DNA of 64,000 nucleotides, from assembly GCA_009780185.1 (NCBI GenBank), contig WRAN01000012.1, positions 24,458-88,457 on the forward strand. The letters are read 5' to 3'. This document shows positions 47,025 to 55,661 of the stretch, piece by piece (position 1 is the first letter of the stretch; each line of letters opens with the position of its first letter). The notes beneath the pieces are model-generated. The model was not told the origin of the DNA. It was given only the letters and a program-made list of their open reading frames with translations, and did no database searches. Source of the DNA: Defluviitaleaceae bacterium (GTDB taxonomy: Bacteria > Bacillota > Clostridia > Lachnospirales > WQUN01). A program made the position numbers and the translations under genes.

Positions 47025-47054
47025 ACCTCTTGCCAGCGCAAGAGGTTTTTTATT
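47025..47054 (+). terminator. Terminator-like hairpin upstream of the DUF512 gene
   Basis: ACCTCTTGC/GCAAGAGGT stem, 4-nt loop, then TTTTTTATT. It stands 26 bases before the DUF512 start and reads in the same direction, so it is either an attenuator or a block to transcription from the rpoB side. Confidence 0.75.
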
Positions 47055-47079
47055 ATCCAAGGCCCATGGGGTGTATATA

Positions 47080-48381
47080 ATGAAGGAACACAAAATCATA
47101 GCGGTTGCCTCAGGCAGCATAGCCCAAGAACTAGAGCTTACGGCAGGGGATGTCTTACTATCTATAAACGGCCAAGAGATAAATGATATCTTGGATTATC
47201 GCTGGCATATGGCAGAGGAGAATCTTTTAATAGAAATAAAAAAGCCTGACAACGAGATCTGGGAGCTGGAAGTTGAAAAAGACAGTGACGAAGAACTGGG
47301 CCTAACTTTTGCTTTTATGAGCAGTGACAGGCGCTGCACCAACAACTGTATATTCTGCTTTGTAGACCAGCAACCTCCCGGCCTCAGGGACTCCTTATAT
47401 ATCAAAGATGATGATCCTTACCAGTCCTTTGCCCTTGGCAACTATATCACGCTAACCAACTTACGAGATGTCGAAATCGACCAGATAATTAAGCATCGTC
47501 TTTCTCCAATAAGGATAAGTGTACATTCCGCCAACATGGAGCTTAGGCAGATGATGATGGGAAACAAAAAAGCAAGAGAGCTGTTTAAAATCCTTGACCG
47601 ATTTCACAAAGCCAATCTAGAAATGCATTTCCAGGTAGTGCTATGCAAAGGCATTAATGATGGCTATCAGTTGGATTTTACTATTGGCCTATTGCAACCA
47701 CTAGGAAAAAGCTTAGCTATAGTCCCCGTAGGCTTAACCTGCCATCGGGAGAGCTTATACCCACTGGAAGGTTTCACTCGGGAAGATGCTATCAATGTAA
47801 TCATGCAGGTAGAAGGATGGCAGTCACAGCTTAAAGACTCGGATGGCGGAAAATTCGTATTTTTGTCAGACGAGTGGTATGTACTGGCTGGACTTCCCGT
47901 ACCGGCCTACAACGCCTATGAAGACTTCCCCCAGCTTGATAATGGCGTAGGCATGATGGCGCTATTCGAAAATGAGTTTCTTGAAGAAGTAAAAAAGGGG
48001 CAAAAAACTACACCCAAGAAAATAGGTATCATCACAGGCCAAGCCGCTGGTGATTTTATATATAAACTGGCAAAGGTCTTTACTGAGTCTTTCCCAGATA
48101 TTACTATAGATATACATGTAATAAGAAATGACTTTTATGGTCATGAAGTAACTGTAAGCGGCCTAATAACAGGCCGTGATATAATCGCCCAGCTAAAGGG
48201 AAAAGTTAGTGGTCTTACGGCATTATTTATCCCGGAAAATGCCTTCCGCAAAGGCACCCATGATATGCTATGCGGCACTACACTAGAAGAAGTATCTGAG
48301 GCATTGGGGGTTAACGCAATAATAGGCAGCAGCCATGGCGGGGAGCTATGCAACCAGATGCGCATTGTCAGCCGCAATTAG
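47080..48381 (+). CDS. DUF512 family radical SAM-like protein
   Basis: 433 residues from ATG 47080 (GGGGTG upstream); the frame is open to 46924 but that stretch includes a terminator hairpin and looks noncoding. An N-terminal PDZ-like segment (E-L-T-A-G-D-V-L-L-S-I-N-G) is followed by a Cys cluster R-C-T-N-N-C-I-F-C-F-V-D-Q (CxxxCxxC), expected to hold a 4Fe-4S cluster as in radical SAM enzymes, then D-P-Y-Q-S-F-A-L-G-N-Y-I-T-L-T-N-L and the DUF512 domain. Members are widespread in Clostridia, often beside der/engA; function is not established. Divergent from rpoB here. Confidence 0.88.
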   Translation: MKEHKIIAVASGSIAQELELTAGDVLLSINGQEINDILDYRWHMAEENLLIEIKKPDNEIWELEVEKDSDEELGLTFAFMSSDRRCTNNCIFCFVDQQPPGLRDSLYIKDDDPYQSFALGNYITLTNLRDVEIDQIIKHRLSPIRISVHSANMELRQMMMGNKKARELFKILDRFHKANLEMHFQVVLCKGINDGYQLDFTIGLLQPLGKSLAIVPVGLTCHRESLYPLEGFTREDAINVIMQVEGWQSQLKDSDGGKFVFLSDEWYVLAGLPVPAYNAYEDFPQLDNGVGMMALFENEFLEEVKKGQKTTPKKIGIITGQAAGDFIYKLAKVFTESFPDITIDIHVIRNDFYGHEVTVSGLITGRDIIAQLKGKVSGLTALFIPENAFRKGTHDMLCGTTLEEVSEALGVNAIIGSSHGGELCNQMRIVSRN

Positions 48382-48420
48382 ATTTGTTTTTTGGGTAAAA
48401 GCTTTTATTAGGAGTTGAGT

Positions 48421-49515
48421 ATGTTACAGCTTTGTGTATCTCAAGAAATATCAACAATTCCATTTACCTTCAAGGCCACAGGTATACGGGTGTATTCTAT
48501 AGAAGAAGCCCTGTATCATGTCTATCATTATTGGCGCGAATCAGTTGATGATGTCTTATCATCTAAAATGACCGCATGGATAGCGGAGATTGGACTATCC
48601 AGCCTATCCACAAAAATGAAATCTATGGCCACCATGGAACCATTTAGTAAACGGATGCTGGCCTTTCTTGGAATAATAGATTATTTTAGCAACTTAGAGC
48701 TTTTGGCTATAAAAACAGACCTAGAAACCTGGGAACACCGGGTAGAATGGGAGAAAATAAAAGACCGTGCTGATAACCTAGTCTTACGCGGTGAGGCTGC
48801 AAAGGCCATCCCACTATATCAACGGGCATTGAAATACGAAGAAAACCCTATAATCATAAATAATATGGCCGTCGCCAATATGCAACTTGGGATTTACAAA
48901 GAAGCAGTAAATCTTCTTATAAAAGCCCATGCACTCGCCCCTGACAATACTTCCATCGACATGCACCTGACAGAAGCCGCAATCCTAGCAGATAATTATG
49001 ACCTGGCAACCCAACTACTGGACAAAAACAACTCCACATACCTGCAAGGCTTAATGGCATATCAAAAAAATGATTATTCCAAAGCCCTAGACTACTTCGC
49101 AAAAGCGGGCGACAATAACAAAATAGCCGATACCTATGTAAAAATGGGTCAATACCATAAAGCCCTAGAGTCTCTAGATAAATCTACCCCAGGTTACCAC
49201 GAAAAAATGGCAGATATCTATGCAGCCTACGGTCATGCTCACATGCCAGAAGCCATACAACACATGAAAAAAGCCATAACCGAGAGCTCAGGCGGCAAAA
49301 AAACCGCAGCCCTATGGACAAAACTAGCCACCTACTACCGTAAAGACTATGACTGGCAAAGGGCAGACGAAGCGATAAACAACGCACTAGCTTATGAAAC
49401 AAACACAGCCTTACTAGAAAATACCCTAATAAAAAAATGTATGGGCCGTATGCGGGACTATAGGGCAAGTCTTGGCAAAGTACTACAAAAACTAAAAGAC
49501 CAATATCGCACGTAA
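48421..49515 (+). CDS. TPR-repeat protein
   Basis: 364 residues from ATG 48421 with AGGAG 6 bases upstream. The first 100 residues are helical and unlike TPR. From about 105 on come tetratricopeptide repeats, for example A-D-N-L-V-L-R-G-E-A-A-K-A-I-P-L-Y-Q-R-A, and A-D-T-Y-V-K-M-G-Q-Y-H-K-A-L-E-S-L. No signal peptide, so cytoplasmic. TPR domains bind peptides or proteins; the partner is unknown. It lies 39 bp behind the DUF512 gene and is likely cotranscribed. A MITE-like element begins right at its stop codon. Confidence 0.8.
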   Translation: MLQLCVSQEISTIPFTFKATGIRVYSIEEALYHVYHYWRESVDDVLSSKMTAWIAEIGLSSLSTKMKSMATMEPFSKRMLAFLGIIDYFSNLELLAIKTDLETWEHRVEWEKIKDRADNLVLRGEAAKAIPLYQRALKYEENPIIINNMAVANMQLGIYKEAVNLLIKAHALAPDNTSIDMHLTEAAILADNYDLATQLLDKNNSTYLQGLMAYQKNDYSKALDYFAKAGDNNKIADTYVKMGQYHKALESLDKSTPGYHEKMADIYAAYGHAHMPEAIQHMKKAITESSGGKKTAALWTKLATYYRKDYDWQRADEAINNALAYETNTALLENTLIKKCMGRMRDYRASLGKVLQKLKDQYRT

Positions 49516-49626
49516 TACCGATTCCAAATTAAAACCTGTCTGACAGAGTGGCGGCTTGAAACGCGAAATAAGCGTTTCAAGTAGTTTTGCCGCGATAGGC
49601 AGATAGGATTTTAATTGGAATCGGTA
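49515..49626. repeat. MITE-like palindromic element, 112 bp
   Basis: Outer arms of about 40 bp (ATACCGATTCC(A)AATTAAAA... and complement) surround a perfect inner stem CTTGAAACGC/GCGTTTCAAG (49555-49564 with 49572-49581). The right arm is identical over 44 bases, inverted, to 16737-16780. It overlaps the TPR stop codon by one base. No ORF inside. Confidence 0.88.
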
Positions 49627-49633
49627 TAAAATA

Positions 49634-49681
49634 AAAAACCCCGCCGCACCTGTAAAAAATACAGGATTGGCGGGGTTTTTA
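49634..49681. terminator. Bidirectional terminator
   Basis: Stem AAAAACCCCGCC/GGCGGGGTTTTT with an inner CCTGT/ACAGG; A run before and T run after. It serves the TPR gene (+) and the InlB-repeat gene (-). Confidence 0.92.
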
Positions 49682-49694
49682 AGAGGAGGGGGGG

Positions 49695-51155
49695 CTAAGT
49701 AATGTTTTTGTCCACCAAGTCCATGATCCGCTTTTCACGGTTAAACCTGGCGACATCTGTCCGATACTGGCCTTCATTGGCCAGTTGCTTTCTTGTAAGC
49801 TTTAACATGCTGCATACGGCAATACCTGCCATCATTACAACTCCGAATATAATAAAACTTATACGTAATGGGCTAGTTTGTGGGTTGGGCCTTGTGCCTG
49901 TCTGACCCGCGGCCGGGGTTGGTGACGGATTGGGGCTTGGAGACGGGCTAGGAGATGCTGACCCAGCCACATTCCATATAGCTGTAAGAATCATATCACC
50001 GCTGACTGTCAAGTTTCCGGAAAGGGTATTACCTCCGGGAAGCCTCCATCCACCAAATGTATATCCGCTACGGGTAGGGTTCTGGGGCATGTTGGTTATA
50101 ACAGCTCCGGCATTTCCGACACGGATACCCGTTTCCTGAGCATTTGCAAAGCTGCCGGGTGCGGGATTAAATCCGATAGCAAACTGCTGGGAGCTTTCTG
50201 TGTAGTCACCACCGTCAGATACCCATACTGCGGTAAGCAATATATCAGCATTAACCGTCAGAGGAGGGGTGACAATATTACCGTCACGGCGCCATCCAGA
50301 AAATGTATGCCCGGCCCTGGTAGGGATAGGCAGTGGATTAATAACCGTGCCATAAGGATGAGACTGTGCAGTATTTACTCCGGCAGGCATAGTGCCGCCT
50401 GATACATCAAAAAATACGGCAAATGCGCTTGCGCTTTCTACTTCCCCATCAGTACTGTTGACAGATGGGCTCATGATAGTAAAAGCCAATCTTCCGTCTG
50501 CATGAAGTATGGGGCCAAGGGTAACCTCAATTCTTTGATTATGGCTAAGGATGGTATTCTCATCAAAATATCTGCCTTCCGGCGGGCTTATTCTAAATTC
50601 AATTGTCGTATTGGTAGAAAAATCTTCAAACTCCACAATGCCTGAATACCCTGGGATATTTATGTTAACGCTGCCATCAGCACCGCCTACTGCGTTGACT
50701 GTTGCAACACGGGTATAAGACGCGGGAGGTGGTGAGGTTGAGCTATTGGCCCATGGATGGTCAAAAACCGCTATGACATTTGTATCTTCTTCTACTATTA
50801 ATGAAAGCAAAGGAGATACTTGGCCACGATATGGCACTCCGTTTATTCTCCATCCAAGAAATTCAAATCCTGGGACATTAAGACCTATTGCTTCAAAAGT
50901 AACTTGAGTCCCTTCTGGTATTTGGGAGCCGCTTACAAACTCCCCATCAGTATTGTTCGTTGCTCGCACCTCTCCATACCCGTACACTGCAAAGGTAAGC
51001 ATAGGCTGCAATTCCCCTACTATTTGAATATCGCTTCTATCTCTTATGTAGTATTCATCTTCTATGTCTTGGTCACTGGCCACTACTGCCCACATGGGAA
51101 TCGCAATGGCCAGCAGTGCAAATATCAGCATAATGATGATGCGCTTGATTTTCAT
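49695..51155 (-). CDS. Surface protein with InlB B-repeat (Listeria-Bacteroides) domains
   Basis: 486 residues. Signal peptide or N-terminal anchor (I-I-I-M-L-I-F-A-L-L-A-I-A-I-P), a domain with F-E-F-L-G-W-R-I-N-G-V-P-Y, then two InlB B-repeats: F-D-V-S-G-G-T-M-P ... H-T-F-S-G-W-R-R-D-G ... L-T-A-V-W, and F-N-P-A-P-G-S-F ... Y-T-F-G-G-W-R-L-P-G ... L-T-A-I-W. A Ser/Pro/Asn linker (A-S-P-S-P-S-P-N-P-S-P-T-P) leads to one C-terminal membrane segment (F-I-I-F-G-V-V-M-M-A-G-I-A-V-C) and a basic tail. Anchored to the membrane, facing outward; ligand unknown. Confidence 0.85.
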   Translation of the reverse strand: MKIKRIIIMLIFALLAIAIPMWAVVASDQDIEDEYYIRDRSDIQIVGELQPMLTFAVYGYGEVRATNNTDGEFVSGSQIPEGTQVTFEAIGLNVPGFEFLGWRINGVPYRGQVSPLLSLIVEEDTNVIAVFDHPWANSSTSPPPASYTRVATVNAVGGADGSVNINIPGYSGIVEFEDFSTNTTIEFRISPPEGRYFDENTILSHNQRIEVTLGPILHADGRLAFTIMSPSVNSTDGEVESASAFAVFFDVSGGTMPAGVNTAQSHPYGTVINPLPIPTRAGHTFSGWRRDGNIVTPPLTVNADILLTAVWVSDGGDYTESSQQFAIGFNPAPGSFANAQETGIRVGNAGAVITNMPQNPTRSGYTFGGWRLPGGNTLSGNLTVSGDMILTAIWNVAGSASPSPSPSPNPSPTPAAGQTGTRPNPQTSPLRISFIIFGVVMMAGIAVCSMLKLTRKQLANEGQYRTDVARFNREKRIMDLVDKNIT

Positions 51156-51400
51156 TTTACATCCCTCTCCCCGCTGTCTAATCTTTTGATTTGATGGGCA
51201 TATTCTACAATGATATTCCGTACCGTGTAAAGTTAAGTGTTAATTACACACTTATGACAGGTCGGTTACAAGTATAGCCTTCATTAATCTTTGAGGATAT
51301 GGAGTTTTACTGGTATTCTTAGAAAAATCTTTTATTTTTTTTGCCTGTGACTTTATTTTGTAACTTTATACTAAAGAAAAAACAGCGAGGAGATAGAAAT

Positions 51401-52336
51401 ATGAGAAATAGAAGAAGACGAATAAGAAGAAGACGCGGTTGCGCGCCAAGGGTTTTTGTACTATTTGCAATTCTTTTAACCTTGGGCTTTGGAGTATATG
51501 CAATGGTTGCAAATAATGATGAGGATTATATCAACGAAGAAGCCGAAGATTACTATATCCCTGACGAGTATACACAAGCATATGAAGAAGACGCTCTAAT
51601 ACCAAGCCTACCCCTAACCCCAATATCCACCCACCAAATTATAGACACTGGATATTTGGCTCTAGTAAACCACAACCATCCGGCCCCAGCTGAACCGGAT
51701 CCAGCGCTTATTGCTCAAGCATGGCCGACAGTAGCAGTAAGCCGGATAGACGACATGTTCTTACATCAGTCTGCCCTACGCGCTGTTTCAGAGATGTTTA
51801 CATCAGCCCGCGAGCTAGACGCAGGAGCGTTTTTTGTATCCAGTGGATTTAGGGATTTTTATCGTCAAGCCTACCTATACGGTGACGGCGGAAACAGCGA
51901 CTATATAATGCCACCAGGATTTTCAGAGCATCATACCGGCCTGGCCGCTGATATTTTAGTTGTAGGTATAGGCATGCACGAGCTAGCAGATACAACAGAG
52001 GGCCGCTGGATGGCCGCAAACTCCTACCGTTACGGATTAATACTCCGCTACCCCGAAGGAACACAGCATATTACAGGCATAGCTTTCGAACCATGGCATC
52101 TTAGATATGTAGGGCGTATACACGCCTATTATATGATGCAAAATAACTTCGTACTTGAAGAATATATTGACTACATTCACAACCGGGGATATTTCTCTTT
52201 TGAGAAAAACGGGTACACCCATTACATTTTCCACCAAGTCCCCGAAGGGGGAATGATTTACGTACCAGAAGGGCTAGACTTTGTAGCCTCATCCGACAAC
52301 AAAGGAGGGTATATTATATGGACTACACTATCTTAA
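51401..52336 (+). CDS. VanY-like D-alanyl-D-alanine carboxypeptidase (M15B)
   Basis: 311 residues from ATG 51401 (GAGGAG 8 bases upstream). A basic N terminus (R-R-R-R-I-R-R-R-R) precedes a membrane segment (about 18-38), an acidic linker, then an M15 peptidase: S-S-G-F-R-D-F, S-E-H-H-T-G-L-A-A-D with zinc ligands His177 and Asp184, and E-P-W-H-L-R-Y-V-G with His233. Such enzymes remove the terminal D-Ala of peptidoglycan stem peptides and can contribute to glycopeptide resistance together with VanH-A-X, none of which is seen here. It overlaps the response regulator by 19 bp, so it is probably under that system. Confidence 0.9.
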   Translation: MRNRRRRIRRRRGCAPRVFVLFAILLTLGFGVYAMVANNDEDYINEEAEDYYIPDEYTQAYEEDALIPSLPLTPISTHQIIDTGYLALVNHNHPAPAEPDPALIAQAWPTVAVSRIDDMFLHQSALRAVSEMFTSARELDAGAFFVSSGFRDFYRQAYLYGDGGNSDYIMPPGFSEHHTGLAADILVVGIGMHELADTTEGRWMAANSYRYGLILRYPEGTQHITGIAFEPWHLRYVGRIHAYYMMQNNFVLEEYIDYIHNRGYFSFEKNGYTHYIFHQVPEGGMIYVPEGLDFVASSDNKGGYIIWTTLS

Positions 52337-53031
52337 TCTGCGATGATGATCAGGACATCCTCAACGCTTTAGAGATTTATCTAAAGCAAGACAGCTACAA
52401 TGTAATAACCGCAAAAGATGGCGGTGAAGCCATAGATATCACCAAAACAACAACCATCCATCTGATATTACTAGATATTATGATGCCAAGAGTAGACGGC
52501 CTACACGCCGCTATAAAGATACGAGAATTTAGCAATGTCCCTATTGTATTTCTTACCGCCAAATCCGAAGATACAGACCGCATACTAGGCCTTAATATGG
52601 GTGGCGACGACTATATAACAAAGCCCTTTAACCCGGTGGAGCTATTGGCAAGAGTCCGTGCCGCCCTGCGTCGCTATGCCCGCCTTGGAGGCATAGGCGG
52701 GATACCTCAAGCCAATACCTCAAAAGGAATATATCAAACCGGCGGCCTTTTTATGGACGATAATAAGAAGCTGGTGCAAGTAGAAGGGGAAGCCGTTAAT
52801 CTGACCCAGCTAGAATACAATATCCTCCACCTGCTAATATCCAACATGGACAGAGTGTTCAATTCAAATCAAATCTACGAAGCCGTGTGGAATGAACCAG
52901 CCTTTAACGTATCCAAAACCATTAGTGTCCACATACGTCACATCCGCGAGAAAATAGAGATTAACCCAAAGGAGCCGAGATACCTAAAAGTCATCTACGG
53001 TCTGGGGTATAAGGTGGTGAAACTATCATGA
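52318..53031 (+). CDS. OmpR-type response regulator
   Basis: 237 residues. Receiver domain with acidic D9-D10-D11 and phosphoacceptor Asp53 in L-L-L-D-I-M-M-P, conserved K in I-T-K-P-F-N-P; then an OmpR/PhoB winged helix from about 135 (V-N-L-T-Q-L-E-Y-N-I-L, A-V-W-N-E-P, V-H-I-R-H-I-R-E-K). Overall like VanR. GGAGGG stands 7 bases before its ATG inside vanY, and its stop overlaps the kinase start by 4 bp (ATGA), so all three are one operon. Confidence 0.94.
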   Translation: MDYTILICDDDQDILNALEIYLKQDSYNVITAKDGGEAIDITKTTTIHLILLDIMMPRVDGLHAAIKIREFSNVPIVFLTAKSEDTDRILGLNMGGDDYITKPFNPVELLARVRAALRRYARLGGIGGIPQANTSKGIYQTGGLFMDDNKKLVQVEGEAVNLTQLEYNILHLLISNMDRVFNSNQIYEAVWNEPAFNVSKTISVHIRHIREKIEINPKEPRYLKVIYGLGYKVVKLS

Positions 53032-54383
53032 AGCCATTGGCTCTGATGATAGTGCGATTAGCCTCGGCTATGCTGGGGTTTATGGCGGCAATATCCTTTA
53101 TGCGATCCTTTAACCGGGCATATAATTTTTATTTTAGCAGGCTTATCGGCAACTGGTTTAATTTTGGCCTAATGCCTTCGGTTTTATTGCTTTTCGCCTG
53201 TCTTATTGTATTTGCTTTTTCAATTATTTTAAGAAAGGGCGCTTTTATATATCCTCTACGCAAAGTTGATTATCTATTTTTACTTGTATTTTGCAGTGCC
53301 GGGTTTGCTATATGTACTCGCATGGCATGGACGGCTTTTCTTCCATGGTGGGATGGGCAGACATCTTTGTTTGGATATATTGTCATACTTCCCTTTTTTG
53401 CTTACTGCCTGGCACTTTTAGCCTTTGGGGAACTGGTGGCACGACTTAGGGATCAAAGCCTTATAAAAACCACTTACTGGGTAGAATTTTTCCGCGTATA
53501 TTCGCCATGGCAGCCACTTGGATTTATGGCTCTTTCGGTTTTATTTACACAGATTATTGTAATGATGTTGTTTATACAATTGCCCAGTGTACTTTTGGTT
53601 TCTATTTTTATCATGGGTGTGTTTACCTATTTTGCGGTACACATGATTACACAAGCAGCGGAGTATGATATAGCCAGTGCGGAAAAAATCCGAGGAGAGC
53701 GTTTCAAAAGTGAACTGATAACCAACGTATCCCACGATATAAAAACACCTCTGACCTCCATAATCAACTATGTAGACCTATTGAAAACAGAAGGCTTACA
53801 GGGCCAAGCCGCGGGATATGTAGATGTACTTCACAGAAAATCCGCCCGCCTAAAGGTGTTGATAGACGACTTAATGGAGGCTTCCAAAGCCGGAACCGGC
53901 AATCTACCTGTAGATATGCAAGTCATTAATCTTACCGAGATGATTGGACAAGTAGCGGGCGAGTTTGAAGATGTTTTTTTTGATAAAGGCTTAACCTTAG
54001 TAACAAGGCAGCCATCTGCGGTAGTTAATATATTGGCTGATAGTAGGCATCTATATCGCGCACTTGAAAACCTGTTCGCAAACGCGGCAAAGTACAGCCT
54101 GGGAGGAACCCGTGTCTTTTCGGAGATAATATATATGCCGTATCAAGGTAAAGCCCTTATCGCCTTACAAAATACCTCTACCCTTCCTATAGAAATATCA
54201 GGTCGAGACTTAACGGAACAGTTCATCCGCGGAGATAAAGCCCGCCAAACAGAAGGCAGCGGCCTAGGCCTTTACATTGCAAAAAGCCTGGTAGAGCTTA
54301 TGGATGGCCGCCTGGATATCCATGTAATAGGTGACCTATTCCGGGTTGAAGTCTTTCTTACGGCTACAGCAGAAGAGAAATAA
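53028..54383 (+). CDS. Sensor histidine kinase
   Basis: 451 residues. Five or six hydrophobic segments in the first 215 residues and little outside the membrane, so sensing is probably within the membrane. HisKA H-box S-H-D-I-K-T-P-L-T with His236, N-box N-L-F-A-N-A-A-K-Y-S, and G-box G-S-G-L-G-L-Y-I-A. It would phosphorylate the response regulator encoded just before. Its 3' end overlaps the convergent AEC transporter gene by 20 bp. Confidence 0.93.
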   Translation: MKPLALMIVRLASAMLGFMAAISFMRSFNRAYNFYFSRLIGNWFNFGLMPSVLLLFACLIVFAFSIILRKGAFIYPLRKVDYLFLLVFCSAGFAICTRMAWTAFLPWWDGQTSLFGYIVILPFFAYCLALLAFGELVARLRDQSLIKTTYWVEFFRVYSPWQPLGFMALSVLFTQIIVMMLFIQLPSVLLVSIFIMGVFTYFAVHMITQAAEYDIASAEKIRGERFKSELITNVSHDIKTPLTSIINYVDLLKTEGLQGQAAGYVDVLHRKSARLKVLIDDLMEASKAGTGNLPVDMQVINLTEMIGQVAGEFEDVFFDKGLTLVTRQPSAVVNILADSRHLYRALENLFANAAKYSLGGTRVFSEIIYMPYQGKALIALQNTSTLPIEISGRDLTEQFIRGDKARQTEGSGLGLYIAKSLVELMDGRLDIHVIGDLFRVEVFLTATAEEK

Positions 54384-55284
54384 GTGGCACCGTAATAACG
54401 CAAAGCACAGTACTAACCACCACAAACCTAGCGGCTACAATGCTATCTCCATCGTACTGCTCCGCAAATATGGCGGTAGCCGCAGCCGCAGGCATTGCCA
54501 TAAGAGTAACAATGACCCCAAGCATAATAGGGTTTACGATAAACCATCTAAGTGAAAACCAGGTCAAGATAGGAATAACCACCAATCGAAGTGCCGTAGG
54601 AGGTAATACCCGTACATTCATAAATGTCTCTTTAAGCCTCTGCTTAGCAAGAATTGCCCCGATAAGAATCATAGAAATAGGAGAAGTCATCCCGGAAATA
54701 AGAGCCACGCCGCCCTCCAATGCCGCCGGAAGCCTAAGCCCTGTAAGAAAAAATCCGAACCCTATAATAGTAGCCATTAAAGCAGGGTTGCGCAGCAAAA
54801 TCCGTACAGGATTAAGCCCCGCTGACTTATCAAACATCCTAACACCCCAAGTAAAAGTCAAAAGATTAAATGACGCTAAAGCCATCGCAACATAAAAAAG
54901 CCCTTCATAACCAAAAACCGCCGATATTACCGGGATACCCATAAACCCAACGTTGCCAAAGGCAACCCCAAACGCGAAACATGGTTTCTCTCCAGGGGAG
55001 GCCTTGATCATGCGGGCCAGCATAAAACCAAGCACCCCGCCCAGTACATAAATCACACTAATAATTAAAAAAGTTGCCATACTCTCCAGCAATAGTTCTG
55101 TAGAGAATGGGCGCATAAGTGACATAAAAACGGAACAAGGCATAGCCACCTTTACCAATAGCTCTGCTATGCCTGAGGTATGGGTATCATTAATCATCTG
55201 GCTGCGCCGGCATATATATCCTACTACTATGCATAGTATCAAGGCTATTAGGCTATTGGAAAATACTACAAAAAGATCATTCAT
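54364..55284 (-). CDS. AEC family transporter (auxin efflux carrier-like)
   Basis: 306 residues with about ten hydrophobic segments in two halves. Family features: an N-terminal half with P-C-S-V-F near the first substrate-site break, A-F-G-V-A-F-G-N-V-G-F-M-G-I-P, and in the C-terminal half P-I-S-M-I-L-I-G-A-I-L and M-P-A-A-A-A-T-A-I-F-A-E. Substrates in bacteria are mostly carboxylates such as malate; which one here cannot be told. Monocistronic. Confidence 0.88.
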   Translation of the reverse strand: MNDLFVVFSNSLIALILCIVVGYICRRSQMINDTHTSGIAELLVKVAMPCSVFMSLMRPFSTELLLESMATFLIISVIYVLGGVLGFMLARMIKASPGEKPCFAFGVAFGNVGFMGIPVISAVFGYEGLFYVAMALASFNLLTFTWGVRMFDKSAGLNPVRILLRNPALMATIIGFGFFLTGLRLPAALEGGVALISGMTSPISMILIGAILAKQRLKETFMNVRVLPPTALRLVVIPILTWFSLRWFIVNPIMLGVIVTLMAMPAAAATAIFAEQYDGDSIVAARFVVVSTVLCVITVPLISLLL

Positions 55285-55303
55285 TGGGATTCACACTCCA
55301 AGA

Positions 55304-55359
55304 TATAGGCGTTTCGATTTGAAATGAGCTGAAGCTCAATTTCAAACGAAATCGCTATA
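55304..55359. repeat. MITE-like palindromic element, 56 bp
   Basis: Left end TATAGGCGTTTCGATTTG, right end the complement of TATAGCGATTTCGTTTG, inner stem GAGCT/AGCTC. Terminal bases resemble those of the elements at 38955 and 49515. It lies in the 377-bp gap 55285-55661, which besides it and the hairpin at 55532 has only a small CGTTCTC/GAGAACG dyad (55446-55463) and no gene. Confidence 0.6.
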
Positions 55360-55531
55360 GATACGATTAAAGGCTATATTAAATATGAGATAACGTCAAT
55401 CAAGGGTTTACAATGCAGAAGAATTGAGTATAATAACAAAGAAGACGTTCTCTAAAGAGAACGCCCTCAATGTTTAGTCGCTCTAGCTACGCGGCAGTGT
55501 AGCTGGACTCACAATTAAATTAACTGCGTGT

Positions 55532-55576
55532 CAAAAATAAGCTCTCACATGTGCGATGGTGGGCTTATTTTTGTGT
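55532..55576. terminator. Terminator-like hairpin near the yigZ 3' end
   Basis: Stem CAAAAATAAGC (55532-55542) pairs with GCTTATTTTTG (55563-55573). The T tract is part of the stem. It lies about 90 bp past the YigZ stop and could serve the minus strand. Confidence 0.5.
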
Positions 55577-55661
55577 GTTTTGTGAATATTTCCACGTGAT
55601 ATGGATTAATATCGCAGTCAGAAGTAGTGATAAAAATTCGTATGATACATATATTTCAAAC

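Noticed and set aside
46924..47079. N-terminal extension of the DUF512 protein by 52 residues
   Set aside because: The stretch contains an intrinsic terminator and promoter-like sequence, has no family likeness, and a better start with a ribosome site exists at 47080.
55440..55520. Possible tRNA or small RNA in the short dyads upstream of the AEC gene
   Set aside because: No cloverleaf or conserved T-loop sequence; only small inverted repeats.
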